A stretch of DNA of 64,000 nucleotides from Pictodentalium vernedei (GCA_031216915.1 CM062292.1:7069920-7133919), one strand, 5' to 3'; numbered from the stretch's first letter, positions 1 to 11,919 are shown. Notes: generated by a model from the sequence alone, not told the origin. A program made the numbers and translations.

Positions 1-195
1 CAATGGAAAATTCCAAAGAGTCAGCGCCACAACATCTTGAACACCTTCACGTTTAATTACCTAGAACACCGGGGTAAGGTCGTGGGAAAATATGGGACGG
101 TGCGTGTCAAGCCTCTAAAACAATAGGATTTATCCTCAGACAATAGTTAGAACCGTGACTCACCCTCTTGAACATCTGTGATATCAAAGTCCCAT

Positions 196-630
196 ACGAG
201 AGGCAAACAATGGGAGAACAACTGGAGAACAATAGAAGAACAACGGGAGAACAATTGGAGAACAATAGGCAAACAATGGGAGAACAATCGGAGAACAATT
301 GGAGAACAACAGAAGAACAATGGTCGAACAATTGGGGAACAATAGACAAACAATGGGAGAACAATTGAAGGACAATATGCAAACAATGGGAGAGCAATGG
401 GAGAACAATTGGAGAACAATGGTAGAACAATTGGAGAACAATAGACAAACAATGGGAAAACAATTGGAGGACAATAGGCAAACAATTGGAGAACTATGGG
501 AGAACAATGAGAGCACAATTGGAGAACAATGGGGAAACAATAGACAAACAATGGGAAAACAATTGGAGGACAATAGGCAAACAATTGGAGAACTATGAGA
601 GAACAATTGGAGAACAATTGGCCGAAATGA
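196..630. repeat. AC/AG-rich minisatellite, ~10-bp core
   Basis: The motif GGAGAACAAT recurs with variants (GGCAAACAAT, GGACAATAGG) across the whole interval. The frames open on both strands (for example NNRQTMGEQ or FSNCSPIV) follow the repeat and show no protein signature, so this is non-coding. Confidence 0.9.
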
Positions 631-1242
631 CCGATTGATATAGAGTATATAGGAACGAAATTCCCGCCACAAAACAAGATGGCGGATTTTGTACAGAGTC
701 TATGGAGAAAAGGTGTCCTATAGAGACGGGGGTGCTTCTGCTGTTTGGACTAAAATGGAGAGCAGGGAAGTCGAGTCAGTCAGGAACGTAGGCGGCAATT
801 AAAGCCTGGCATGTGTGGGTAAAAAAAGTCAGGTTTCTTCTTCAATCAAGTGTTGATAAAGTCTTAACAGAAGAGAAATGTCCCTTACATGGTATTTTTC
901 TGACCTAGGATTCTGCAATAGATTCGAGCCTTATGCTCTAAAGGTCTACTGGATGTTTCGTTACGGAATATAGTTCTGTATTTGGTATTCTTCCACGAAA
1001 GAAGAAACGGGATAATAATAAGCTATTTTAAAAAGAGATTGTAGGTTAAATCGAACAAAGCAGTTGTCAGAAAGTAGCGTTAACATATAGCAGACATGAC
1101 GCCGAGGTGCCCCTTCCCCCTCCCCCCAACATGAGAAAACTTCTGTACAACCTCAAAAACATTACGATTCTCGATATTATTCAGTAATTCTGAAACATCC
1201 AGCAATGAAGAGAGATCGACAGTAAAAGGCAGAGCATTGATA
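631..1242. other. no recognisable feature
   Basis: Unique-looking sequence with only short open frames. I see no domain, repeat or RNA gene here. Confidence 0.4.
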
Positions 1243-1640
1243 AGTGGCGTAGCCAAGGAGGGCGGGGAGAGGGGGGGATGAGGGGGAGGTTAAGGGGCCA
1301 TGCCACCTAAAAATTACAGTTCCCCCGCTCAAAATGGGAAAATTAAACCTCCAGAGGGTCCCAGCTGCTTCCCTCTGAGGTTTCTTAATATTCAAAATTG
1401 TCTCGGAACCCCCACCGAATGCCCATCACTGGGAGGGGCTACTGTAGGCCTGAGGTTGGGTTGGTGTGGTCCTCCCATTGGCGGGAGTTCGGGGGACCCC
1501 CCGAAACCCCATTAATTGAGAGGGCCATACCTACCCCACCTCAGGCCTAAGGCCTTCGGATATGCTGTGGCATACATCGAACTGGCACCTCTAAAATATT
1601 ATCCCCCCCCCCCATTAAGAAACCCTAGCTACACTCCCTG
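1243..1640. mobile_element. hAT-like MITE (non-autonomous)
   Basis: The left end reads AGTGGCGTAGCCAAGG and the reverse complement of the right end reads CAGGGAGTGTAGCTAGGG, both close to hAT-type termini (CAGTGGCGTAGC...). The flanks carry an imperfect 8-bp duplication, CATTGATA at 1235 and TATTGATT at 1641. The 398-bp interior has C- and G-runs and no transposase. The size, ends and target site fit a hAT MITE; the superfamily is inferred. Confidence 0.5.
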
Positions 1641-1865
1641 TATTGATTGCACGAACACCTGAGTTGAAGGGGCAATGCATAAGAAATACTCTATTGGTTC
1701 GAGCTTCGCACAATACAGGGAAAGTGATAAATGGTTATCAAATAAATGAGCGCCATGATTACTGCAACGCAAACGCAACCAACAATGGTAAATTTGAGCT
1801 TCCGCTACAGAATAGCTGAGGGAGACGAACGTGATAACCGTTACTTATTTCCGTATCCTTATTCG
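1641..1865. other. no recognisable feature
   Basis: Short spacer between the MITE and the satellite array. Nothing recognised. Confidence 0.4.
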
Positions 1866-3010
1866 ACATTCGCCATCAACCGATTTTCGCCAAATAAACT
1901 GCATTGTGGGGTGGCACAAATAGATTCATGAAGATTGCCACCAAAATTAGGTACCTCACCCTCCCAAAATTTGGCATTCTAGGAGCCCAAACGTGCTGAG
2001 TTGCTCCAAATCGCATTTATCAACGATTTTCCCCAAATAAACTGCATTGTGGGGCGGGACAAATAGATTCATGAAGATGGCCACCAAAATTAGGTACCTC
2101 TCCCTCCCAAAATTGGGCACTCTATGGGCCCAAATGTGCTGAGTTGCTCCAAATCACATTTATCAACCGATTTTCGCCAAATAAACTGCATTGTGGGGTG
2201 GCACAAATAGATTCATGAAGATTGCCACCAAAATTAGGTACCTTACTCTCCCAAAATTGGGCACTCTAGGAGCCCAAAAGTGCTGAGTTGCTCCAAATCG
2301 CATCTATCAACCGATTTTCGCCAATAAACTGCATTGTGGAGTGGCACAAATAGATTCATGAAGATTGCCACCAAAATTAGGTACTTGACCCTCCCAAAAT
2401 TGGGCACCCTAGGATCCCAAATGTGCTGAGTTGCGCCAAATCGCATTTATCAACCGATTTTCGCCAAATAAATTGCATTGTGGGGTGGCACAAATAGATT
2501 CATGAAGATTGCCACCAAAATTAGGTACGTCACCCTCCCAAAATTGGGCATTCCAGGAGCTCAAAAGTGCTGAGTTGCTCCTAATCGCAGTTATCAACCG
2601 ATTTTCGCCAAATAATCTGCATTGTGGGGTGGCACGAATAGATTCTTGAGGATTGCCACCAAAATTAGGTAGCTCACCCACCCAAAATTGGGCACCCTAT
2701 GAGCCTAAATGTGCTGAGTTGCTCCAAATCTCATTTATCAACCGATTTTCGCCAAATAAACTGCATTGTGGGGTGGCACAAATAGATTCATGAAGATTGC
2801 CACGAAAATTAAGTACCTCACCCTCCCAAAATTGGGCATTCTAGGAGCCCAAATGTACTGAGTTGCTCCAAATCGCATTTATCAACCGATTTTCGCCAAA
2901 TAAACTGCATTGTGGGTTGGCACAAATAGATTCATGAAGATTGCTACCAAAATTGGGCACCGAGCTCACCCCAAAGTGGGTACTAGGGGTACCAATGGTG
3001 CTGAGTTGCT
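1866..3010 (+). repeat. ~144-bp satellite array, left copy
   Basis: About eight tandem units. Each contains AACTGCATTGTGGGGTGGCA, AGATTCATGAAGATTGCCAC and CTGAGTTGCTCCAAATCGCA. The spacing of CTGCATTGTGG (2041, 2185, 2328, 2472) gives a period near 144 bp. The last unit is diverged. Open frames on either strand merely follow the repeat. The same satellite lies in opposite orientation at 19,965-20,850, forming the outer part of a mirrored structure. Confidence 0.92.
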
Positions 3011-3305
3011 CAAATTCACATTTATTATCCAACGTTCCCCATTTCAATGCTCCTTGAAGCAGTGGCTATTCCAGTGTCATTTGTAGACAATTTATCCCAG
3101 AATAAGTTTCGCATTCGCTTTGAGTGGTTCATGTCACCCTCGATGCATGAACCAGAGAGAACTGAGGGTTCGGAATAGAGAACACGAGAAAGTTTCTAGG
3201 TTGTCCAGAATTGCTCACATCATTAGAAGCAGTTCTATTCCCACCAGTTTAAGAAGCAGGGAATCGCTAGAGGAAGAGAAATATTCGAGAGATTTTAAAA
3301 TTGAA
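3011..3305. other. spacer between two satellites
   Basis: Non-repetitive sequence with a 68-codon open frame (3120-3326) that shows no domain. No obvious counterpart is seen in the right arm of the mirrored structure. Confidence 0.4.
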
Positions 3306-3735
3306 TTGAGCATGACGCTTAAATAATTAGGCATGATGCTAAATAATATAGCATGATGCTAAAATAAGAAAGCATGTTGCCTGAATAATACAGAACGATG
3401 CTTAGTAAATTAAGCATCATGCTTAATTATTTAGGTATCGCGCTTAATTATTTACCCAGCATTCATGAAATCATACCAAATAATATAGCATTCAAAAAAG
3501 AGGTGGAAAATAATATAGCATGATGCTTAAATAATTAAGGATCATGCTGAATTGAAATGCATGATCGTCTCGTAATTCAGCATGATGCATATTAATTATT
3601 TCGGCATCATGCTAAATTAATTCAGCATCATGCTCAAATAATTAAGCATCATGTTAAATTAATCCAGCATCATACTAAAATAATTAAGCATCATGCTAAA
3701 TTAATTCAGCATCATGCTAAAATCCTGCCAATCAG
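3306..3735. repeat. AT-rich palindromic satellite (AGCATGATGCT), left copy
   Basis: Degenerate units of about 20 bp alternate AGCATGATGCT or its reverse complement AGCATCATGCT with TAATTATTT or AATTAATTC linkers. Because the core is almost self-complementary, both strands carry the same motif. The same array occurs at 18,086-18,885. Confidence 0.88.
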
Positions 3736-4700
3736 CAAATTCCGCTAACCAATCAGTGGCGCCGATACATACATGCTGGTTGTCTAGTCGGATAGGAACA
3801 ATGGAGCATGGCCGAGAAACAAAAAAATGTTGATGCAAACATCAAGCTGCAAAGTTAGAATCTTGCACAAGAAATCTTTTGTATTCATATCATGAAATCG
3901 GTCATTGGATTCTCTTTTAATGATACATAATAAATTAAAAATTAAACATCGAGAATTTGAGCAGTGCTTATTTTCGTTTGTAAACAAGTTATGTTTCATT
4001 GTTGAATTATGACTCGTGAATTATAGTGTGGATTGTGTGCTCTAAAGTGAGCATGAAAGGTAAGAATGGTTTGATAAACTTGACATTGCACTTGTGTGGT
4101 GACCATGATATAGCCACAGAGACTGAAAGCAGCTTTAAAAACCAATGAACAATTGTAAATCTGAAAATGCACAGGCATGAGAAAGCACGCAGTCCCCCGA
4201 GTCCCCAGTATCAATGACTGACTTTTCCATAGCCTCACACTCACTATTTTAACCAGTTGAGAGTTTTGGTCTCCCGAAAAGGTGAATGACTATCTTACAC
4301 AACCGTAGTACAGCACGTATGAATCGGGCCCGGTTACCCGAAACTTTGCCAGAGCAACTAGTGTTAAATTCCCATAGGAATAGCTTTTGCCGGAGCAACT
4401 CTTTCCAGTGCAAAACTTCCGCCTCATGCACGTTGTTCGGCCTCATGCATAGCCCTGTGTGTACACACAGGGCTATGGGAATCTAGTATTAGTATGTGAT
4501 GGAATATCGATGGCGGAAAGTGAGTTTTCTTGATAGATTCTCCCGCGAAACGGTTGACGTTGCTATTGACGTCGTGACGCCATAGAAGCGCTGACTGCTA
4601 ATGCTGTCCACTGTACAATCTAACATAACGTTCTTCGAGTCTGGGCCGTGTCGAGCTTTTCGAACCGGCCTGATATGATAATAGCGGTATATACCACTGC
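3736..4700. repeat. non-tandem segment of left inverted arm
   Basis: This interval matches the reverse complement of 17,205-18,085 in several blocks: the GGCGCCGATACATAC region near 3,757, the TGATAAACTTGACATTGCAC region near 4,070, the GCCGGAGCAACTCTTTCC region near 4,390 and the GTGAGTTTTCTTG region near 4,520. By eye the arms differ at roughly one base in four or five. I see no coding signature. Confidence 0.75.
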
Positions 4701-5530
4701 AGATCCCCTATTAGTCTTTGGTACTGCTGATCGATCGAATGCTTTGTACTATCCTGGCATAGGTAGTACGTAATGTTAGCCCAGGCAGTATTTTGGGGGG
4801 AGGAGATAATTTATGGTCGTCTGGTGCGATATTGTGAGGAAGTCCTTGGTTGTTCAAAACGGTAGCATAGTATGGGCACTATACACCCCTGTAGGTCCCC
4901 TTTCAGTCCTTGGTACTACTAATCGACCTAATGCTTCATATTTTTTCTGTATGTAATGCTAGTCTATATTGTGGCCGGGGCGGTGACAGGGGGGGGGGTG
5001 CATGATAGTCTAGTGTGGTAGTATAGGATGTGCGGTTTGTACATCTGCTGGTTCAGTGTTAGCCCCTGGTACACTCTCCATCTATGGCGGTGTGCTGGTC
5101 CACAGATTGTATAGGTAGTACGTTGTGCTAGGTCAAGCAGTGTTGTGGCGTATGGGTGGAGGTAATGCAGGCTTGTCTAGCGTGTACGCTATGCACCCTT
5201 ATTGGTCTACTGTTATCACTTTATACCACCATCCTTAGCCTAAGGCTTTATATTATCATATAACTGGTATATGTAGTACACAATTCTTGGTGAAGCGGGG
5301 GGGGGGGGGGGGGGGTAATGCATGGTTGTCTAGTGTGGGGGAGGGGGGTGTAAGGTATATACTCGCGCTGGTTCAGTTGTGGTCCATAGCACTATAGATC
5401 CACCTAAGGTGGATCTATAGTGCTATGGACTTAGGTGGATCTATAGTGCTATGGACCACAACTGAACCAGCGCGAGTATATACCTTACACCCCCCTCCCC
5501 CACACTAGTACTGTCCTTAGTAGGTATGGG
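4701..5530. repeat. ~160-185-bp tandem repeats, left arm
   Basis: Repeated boxes such as GTAGTACGTAATGTTAG (near 4,764, 5,114, 5,272 and 5,528), with a 'TGGTACTGCTGATCGA'-type box between them, indicate a diverged tandem repeat with long G-runs. The same boxes appear reverse-complemented at 16,310-17,205. Confidence 0.72.
5331..5507. repeat. perfect long hairpin, 78-bp arms
   Basis: Positions 5331-5408 are the exact reverse complement of 5430-5507, with a 21-bp loop between them. A 24-bp unit (GGATCTATAGTGCTATGGAC...) is also directly repeated inside. Exact identity of 78-bp arms suggests recent formation or correction by fold-back copying, although an assembly artefact is possible. Confidence 0.92.
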
Positions 5531-6704
5531 TAGTACGTAATGTTAAATCACAAAGTGTTATACTTGGCTGTCTGGTTGTGTAGTATAGGAGAAACTCTGT
5601 GTATCTCATAGGTCTACTGTTATACCTTGGCAATGACTTTTCAGTAACTTCTCGATCACCTATTATAGGAAATTGGAATAAGTATGAAAAGGTTGTTTGA
5701 GCAAGCAGTAGTGGAATGATAGTGATATCAACTGCGACCCGCAGCGACAGCAATATAATGATATGCACTATGAACTGTAGTAGTACCTTAATTTAGTAAT
5801 GGTTGAAACACAGGGAAGAATAGTAGCTGTGGATAGTAATAGTACGAGACAGTAATGATCCACAACTATAAGGGTTATAGAAGACTATAGTATTGGGTGA
5901 CTACAATAGTGTTGAATCAAAAGACAGATGGTGGTGACTATGAACAAGTAGTGGCCTTGAAGCTACGAAGATCTCGGTGGGGGGGGGGGGGGGGGGGTTG
6001 GGCTCGGCTAAGAAAGCTGGACCAAACGGGGTACTAGGAGTCATAACTATCTCCGATATATCAAAAAAGGATATCCTCAAATGGTATCCTGAACAGGTAT
6101 CCTCAAATAATACATTACCAGGCCAAACGCATCCTCATATACCCGTGCACTACAAGTCGGAAGTAGTTGTAGCAAAACTGCAATTATCTCGCAGTTTTAT
6201 GAGCCGTCACAAACGATATAATAAACGCTATGTATGTTTCTGGATCGAACTAAAACGATAAACGCAGTTGCCAATCGTTTGTAAACAGAATGGGAAACGC
6301 AAATACACGATAGGCCTTCATGTATCTATATCCTTTCATCTTGAAGCTTTGAGTAATCTTCTTTAATTTGTTTTGTAGGCCTACTCGGTTGTTTGCGGAA
6401 TTCAGTTTCAAAGTTCGACGACAAATTCGTGGTCTCGACACGCTACCGCTCCAGATCTCATCAACATTTAATGCAAATGGTCTACGATTTTTAGAGCGTT
6501 ATTTTTCCACCTCATAATGGTTTTGAGGATGAGAATGTTCACAAAGTATTCTCGTATAATTTGTAATTTCACTTTAAATCGAAAATACCGCAATACACAT
6601 GCAGAGGTTTGACTTGTAGGCCCGCCTGGGGCTGATGTTCCAAATCATTGACGAAAGTCAATGCTATGATCGTAATATATCCTCCTTTCATTCATAGAAA
6701 GTTG
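5531..6704. other. no recognisable gene; G-run
   Basis: Contains a run of about 20 G at 5978-5997 and a last diverged copy of the ~170-bp repeat near 5,530-5,640. The open frames here are short and show no domain. Confidence 0.4.
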
Positions 6705-6873
6705 TATGCTCTATATATATCTTTAATGATTTAAGTACAGAAATTAAGATTTTAGTTGTGTTTATCATTATTTTTTAGCTTTTGAATACGATAACCATGG
6801 AAAATGGATATTATTGGCAAAGGAGGACATTTTTTAATTTACCAAAAAGTTTACGGAGCGAACTGGTATGGGT

Positions 6874-8960
6874 TCAATATCGAGTATCAGACCCATTACT
6901 GTTAACTACAGCTTGACAACGCCTTCTCATGCTCCCATTCAGTTTCCTGGTGGTCCTTTGTGGAATGTTGTTCCATTCTTGGTCCAGTATGGCACCAAGC
7001 TCCTGGATACTTTTTGGCTGGACTGGACGGGCTGAAATTGCAAGCTGCAACTCATTCCAGACATGTTCGATTGGACTGAGGTCAGGGGATCTTGCTGGCC
7101 AGTCCATACACTCAATCCCCTCCCTGTGTCGGTACTCCCAGACAGCATGTGCAACATGAGGACGGGCATTATCGTCCATCAGAATGAATCTATCACCCAC
7201 TACACCTGCAAACAATCTGACGTGGACATCCAGGATGTCATCAATATACCGCTGTGCAGTCAATGTGTTGTGGAATTAAGTAAAAAAGCTTTTCGATCTG
7301 TGATCGGAAATTCTAACTCCAAGCGTTGTGTTTACTGGCAGTTCTGTGAGGTCCCACCAGCCCGTGGTGTTTTGTGATTCCTTACCAGACGATATCAGAC
7401 ACAGGCTCCAGATTTTAAATTCAGTTCAGTAGGGAATTTCACGAACTTGTGTACAGCAGAACGAAGACCAGATTCAAATTATCTACTATTTTAATAAATC
7501 AATCATTTATTCTAATAACAAATTCGCGACTAACCTGTCGTTGTCACTGGCATAAAAATGTAAATTGTATCAAACAGTAAAGTTCATTCCTTAAATAGCA
7601 GTGGCGGCATCCAGGGTTCTCCCTGTAGACCGTTTAGTGTTCGTCAGGCGCCCAGAGACAACTTTTCTAAGCAGTCAGAAATTGATGCTTATCATAGTAT
7701 ACACCAAATTTCTGATGCAAAACCTGGGGTACATGACGACAGTCAGCAAATTCTCCTTGAGTTTTTGGAGAATTTAGGGAAAGTCCCTTGACGTGGCGGT
7801 CGCCATTTTGTGGACTCTATTACTGCCAAGCAAACTTTCGGTTAATCTGCATGCAGTCCATGGAATATCGGCTATAAAATAGTATCCTGCCGGGCGTCGG
7901 TTAACCGGCAGAACGATCTGGTGACTTGTGCAATTTTGCAAATCAGCATCCCCAGATATCCGGGGAGCCTCACCAGGTACATGTTATGATTTGTTGGACA
8001 GTTCGAACACCAACATCCCAGGAATACTGCTGAATGTTATTGTTCCATCCATCAACACATCCTACAATTTTACTTGCTTGTTGAAAATATTAGCCGGCAA
8101 AAGTATGCCTAATATTGTCAACAGAACATCTGGCGTGTACCCACAAAGTACGCCGATACTCTGGGCGCCTGTTTAATAAAATTCCATGTAATTTATTGTA
8201 ATGTTCAATTTCTGTTATTACTGTTAATAAAACTTGAGTCCATGTTACCAAATAAGCCCCCATAACACTTTCATGGGCTCGAGCTCTTTACCCGAGCTTG
8301 TGAGCTTGATTAACCCCTATGGGCTCACTTCGCAACAAATGTACCACGTTAAAGGATACAGAGCTCTGTACGTCCATCCCTGCTGACGCCGCCCCAGACC
8401 ATGATTGGCCTTCCACCACAGCGGTCATGCTCAGCAATGTTGGCTGCATGGAATCGCTCTCCTGGTCTTCTCCATACCCTAGAACGCCTATCTGCGTAAA
8501 AAGGACAGGTCGCCAATCTTCTCTGGTCCATCCAACGTGGTCCGTGGCCCATTCATATCGTGCCTGGCGGTGGTTCTGGGACAGCGGAATGCGAATACAT
8601 GGTCTTTTCGATCGGAGACCACATTCGTGCAACCTTTCCCGGATAGTTTGCGTCGAAACAATTACCGGATGCATTCTGGAGGTCACTCCGAAGCTGGGTT
8701 GCTGTGGCAAAGCGGTTCCCACGGGCCTGAATGATCAAAAGCCGGTCTTCAGCTGCAGATGTTGCCCTGACTCTGCCACCACCATGTCGTCTTACTGGTG
8801 TGCCATACTGCTGAAATCTTTCCCAGGTTCTGATGATCACCGTATGGTGCACACCATGGGCTTCACCAACCTGACGATGGGTAGCCCCGTGCTCCACCAT
8901 CCCTACAGCCAACTACATTTCTGCTTCAGACAAATGTCTTCTTACATTTGCATTTGCCAT
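6874..8960 (-). pseudogene. Tc1-family transposase pseudogene, copy 1
   Basis: The likely original start is the ATG at 8958-8960 (MANANVRRHLSEAEM), followed at once by an in-frame TAG. The N-terminal helix-turn-helix part (EHGATHRQVGEAHGV, TWERFQQYGTPVRR) lies at about 8,690-8,910 and the central part at 8,345-8,690. After the LTR insertion the C-terminal catalytic part lies at 6,874-7,263. It shows FILMDDNARPH, DWPARSPDLSPIEHVW and MRRRCQAVVNSNG, with 34 residues between the second Asp and the Glu (DD34E, as in the Tc1 family). The first catalytic Asp region, normally like LFTDESRY, is garbled (LFTQIGVLG). Stop codons, frameshifts and the insertion make it non-functional. Confidence 0.9.
7266..8337 (+). 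mobile_element. solo LTR inserted in Tc1 copy 1
   Basis: Comparison with the uninterrupted Tc1 copy 2 near 22,041 defines this insertion. It starts TGTTGTGGAA, ends TTCGCAACA (TG...CA with short inverted ends), and is flanked by a 4-bp target duplication AATG (7262-7265 and 8338-8341). Inside, a TATA box (TATAAAATA, 7873-7881) precedes AATAAA signals at 8175-8180 and 8226-8231, as expected for an LTR read on the plus strand. There is no gag/pol, so this is a 1,072-bp solo LTR. The superfamily cannot be told. Confidence 0.78.
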
Positions 8961-9242
8961 ATTTAATCATTAAGTCACAAGGGTTTGTGTTGAAATGAAG
9001 ATTGTATACCCTACTCATGTCATTTACAAATGGACAGTACACGAAAACATCATGAAAATTAAGGGGTACATGCTTTCCATGACTGTCACGAAAAAGTCTG
9101 CCTGACAAGAGAGCTAATGAAAACACTGGGGACCATCTCAATACATTCCTCAACCATATTCACCAAAAATATCGCAAATATGTCACAAGCAAATTTCACA
9201 ATGATGTGTCAAATATTTGGTGCTTAGCAAACTTTGAGAGTA

Positions 9243-10105
9243 TAGCAATATATAAAGAGCCTTCTCCACCAGTGATGTAGTACTGCTGTTTAAACCTGGC
9301 CATACCAAAAATAAGCCATTTATCTGTTGAGCAGTCAAAAGGCAATATTGTGGTTTATGCATCAGCTCACCACTGGAGAAGGGCGGCCATTTGTGTGATT
9401 CGATATTCTGCACTTATTGTGTTAAAATGATAAAAAAGCGTACTCAAATAACAGAGAACAGTAAAAGTGTGTTTTTACTATTTATTCCACAATAACGTTT
9501 GAAAGAATACGTCAGGAAGCGTGTGCGTTTGTCACGATGGCAAAGTGTTTTTTTTACAAATTTCAGACATGTGCATGGGAAGTCGGATATTAATTTTGAT
9601 CCAAAATTTCGCTCCTATACATATCGACCCATTCTAATAAACTGAGTCAAACATGATCTTATATGCGTGGGCAAATTGTATTTTGCTTGAGTTTGTCAAG
9701 TAGCCTGATACAAAACATAGAAACAGTACATGGATAAGCGGACCAATTTGGAAACACCCATCGAGTGTAAATTTCACCCAGATAATAGCTCATGTTAAGT
9801 GAAACCGCGCAAAAAACATTAAAAAATGAGCAAGACAGCTCCCATATGTAATCAGAAGCTGTACGATTAGTGTTTGTTTCAGCAATTAAACCAGTGGCAA
9901 TGATCTCGCAATGAAAGAGACACCACACAAGCGTATTACTGACATAATCAAACAACTACCAATTATTTTATAAACCTGATGTTTTCAGAAGCCTATTATT
10001 GTGGATGTGTTAATTTGAAATTATCGTTCCAGCAGAATAAATTGACAATGTCCATAGCCTAACACCTCACCCATTTAACACAGAAAATTAGTTGTTTGCT
10101 TTTAA
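9243..10105. other. no recognisable feature
   Basis: AT-rich sequence with short open frames only. A weak inverted pair (CCTTCTCCACCAGTG near 9,260 and CACTGGAGAAGG near 9,370) is present; nothing else recognised. Confidence 0.4.
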
Positions 10106-10111
10106 AACTAC

Positions 10112-10227
10112 TCCCCCCTCTCTCTCTCTCTATCTGTCTATGTGTGTCTGTCTGTCTGTCTGTCGGTCGGTCCGTCCGTCCGTCCGTCCGTCCGTCCGTC
10201 CGTCCGTCCGTCTGTCTGTCTGTCTGG
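10112..10227. repeat. (TCTC)n/(TCTG)n/(CCGT)n microsatellite
   Basis: A compound pyrimidine-rich microsatellite: CT-rich, then TCTG, then about ten CCGT units, then TCTG. The overlapping 'SVRPSVRPSV' frames are translation artefacts. Confidence 0.93.
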
Positions 10228-10297
10228 AAACTTCTTCAAAATTTAATATCAAATGCATTTCTCTGGTGGCCTTTGGGTGATTTATTTGAATTTGACA
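10228..10297 (+). repeat. 70-bp direct repeat, first copy
   Basis: The stretch from GAAACTTCTTCAAAATTTAA to TTTGAATTTGAC recurs at 11,920-11,990 with few changes (for example GATTTATTTG versus GATGTATTTC). Both copies sit beside (CCGT)n tracts, so the microsatellite and this sequence probably travel or duplicate together. Confidence 0.85.
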
Positions 10298-10347
10298 TTC
10301 TTGAAAAAATACGTAAATGTAAATGGATGGTTGTCCGCCCCGACGAC

Positions 10348-10556
10348 GTCTCTCTCTCTCTCTCTCTCTGTCGCTCTATCTCTGTCTCTCTATCTCTGTC
10401 TCTCTCTGTCTCTGTGTGTGTCTCTCTGTCTCCCTCTCTCTCTGTCCGTCTCACTGTCTCTGCCTGTCCCTCTCACTGTCTCTCTGTCTGCCCCTCTCAC
10501 TATTCTCCGTCCGTCCGTCTCCGTCAGTCCGTCCGTGCGTCCGTCCGTGCGTCCGT
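10348..10556. repeat. (TC)n/(CCGT)n microsatellite
   Basis: TCTC-rich tract with TCTG interruptions grading into CCGT and CGTG units. Simple repeat, no coding. Confidence 0.9.
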
Positions 10557-10599
10557 CTTTGTTTACTGTCGCATACTTATGTGCCTTCGATTTGGCAAA

Positions 10600-11125
10600 A
10601 CAGGATACTTATGTGGCCAATTTCTGTTACGTGGCTAGCCACATAAAACGGTTCAGCTGACTTCTTTAAAATGATCTATTGGACATATCTAGCCACTTTA
10701 ATTTTATAGCCCCCCAATGTTGGAAGCAAAGATGTCCATGCACTTGGAAGTCCACGTCTGCGTCCAAATATTATGTTGCTAATTATTCCGAATATTATGT
10801 GGCTAATTATTCCAATTTTCCACTGTTCTGAGCTACAGCATTGCAATCGGCCTCATCTGGTTACATCTGATATAATTCCAATGTATTCTGATTGTATAAT
10901 GGTAAATTTGGTTGCAATTAACTAACTGATAGACACATAATATTCAGTTTTTAGCCACATAATAGTTGGAATTATTGGCTTTTAGCCACATAATGGTTAG
11001 AGGCCACATAATATTTGTTTTTTAGCCACATAATGGTTGGAGGCCACATAATATTTGATTTTTAGCCACATAATGGTTGGAGGACACATAATATTTGAAA
11101 CCACATAATATTTTTAGCCACATAC
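10600..11125. repeat. AGCCACATAAT motif cluster
   Basis: TTTTAGCCACATAATGGTTGGAGGCCACATAATATTT-type units of about 40 bp are arrayed at 10,930-11,125. The same core appears inverted (ATTATGTGGCTAATTATTCC) near 10,790. Mixed orientation around 10,600-10,820 makes this a set of hairpin-capable repeats. No coding potential. Confidence 0.75.
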
Positions 11126-11776
11126 GTCTGTCTTGTGTCCGTCCGTCCGTTTCCCTTCGTCCGTCCGTCTACCTCCGTCGGTCCGTCCGTCCGTCCGCCT
11201 CCGTCCGTCCGTCTGTCCGTCCGTCCGTCCGTCCGTCCGTCTCAGTCCGTTCGTCCGTCCAACTCCGTCCGTCCGTCTCCGTCCGCCCGCCCGCCCGTCC
11301 GTATCCGTCCGTCCACCTCCTTCCCTCCCTCCCTCCCTCCCTCCGTCCGTCTCCCTCCGTCCCCCGTCCGTCCATCTGTCTCCCTCCATCCGTCCGTCAG
11401 TCTCCGTCCGTTCGTCCGTCTGTCCGTCTTCCGTCCGTCTCCGTCCGTCCTTCTCCGTCCGTCCGTCCGTCCGTCCGTCCGTCCGAATCCGTCCGTCCAT
11501 CCGTCCGTCTCCCTCATTCCGTCCGTCCGTCCGTCCGTCCGTCCGTCCGTCCGTCCGTCCGTCCGTCCGTCCGTCCCACCATCTCTCTCTCCGTCCTTCT
11601 CTCTCCGTCCGTCCCTCTCTCTCTCTCAGTCCCCTCTCCGTCCCACTCCCTCCGCCCCCTCTCCGTCCCCTCTCCGCCCCTCTCCCTCCATCTCCTGTCC
11701 TTCCCTCCCTCCCCCTCTCTCCCTCCCCCTCTCCACACCTCCACCTCTCCCTCCCTCCCTCCCCCTCCCTCCCCCT

Positions 11777-11805
<29 letters not shown>
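11125..11805. repeat. (CCGT)n then (CTCC)n simple-repeat array
   Basis: Long pyrimidine-rich tetranucleotide array: CCGT-based at 11,135-11,575, grading into CTCC/CTCT to 11,805. All frames on both strands are open only because of the repeat. Confidence 0.95.
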
Positions 11806-11807
<2 letters not shown>

Positions 11808-11919
11808 TACCCAAGGGCGTCGTCAGGATTTTAAAAAAAGGTTCGACTTTAATGAAACAGATACACCGGGGATACGCCTGACAGATGCCGCAGGCGAGCA
11901 TTCCAGCCGGATGGGGGCA
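11806..11919. other. spacer between simple repeats
   Basis: Contains CACACACA then a GGCGTCGTCAGGATTTT-type sequence that resembles a piece at about 26,115-26,160, so probably a dispersed-repeat fragment. Confidence 0.35.

Larger units (their letters stand above)
6705..9242 (-). mobile_element. Tc1-type DNA transposon, copy 1 (dead, split by LTR)
   Basis: The sequence parallels copy 2 (21,394-22,982) from about 6,710 onwards. The right terminal repeat is present near 9,208-9,232 (TTGGTGCTTAGCAAACTTTGA). The left terminal repeat seen in copy 2 is missing, so this copy is truncated at about 6,710. It is interrupted by a 1.07-kb insertion at 7,266-8,337. The transposase is on the minus strand and broken. 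Confidence 0.88.

Noticed and set aside
8319-8966. 215-codon plus-strand frame
   Set aside because: It is the antisense shadow of the Tc1 transposase pseudogene on the minus strand.
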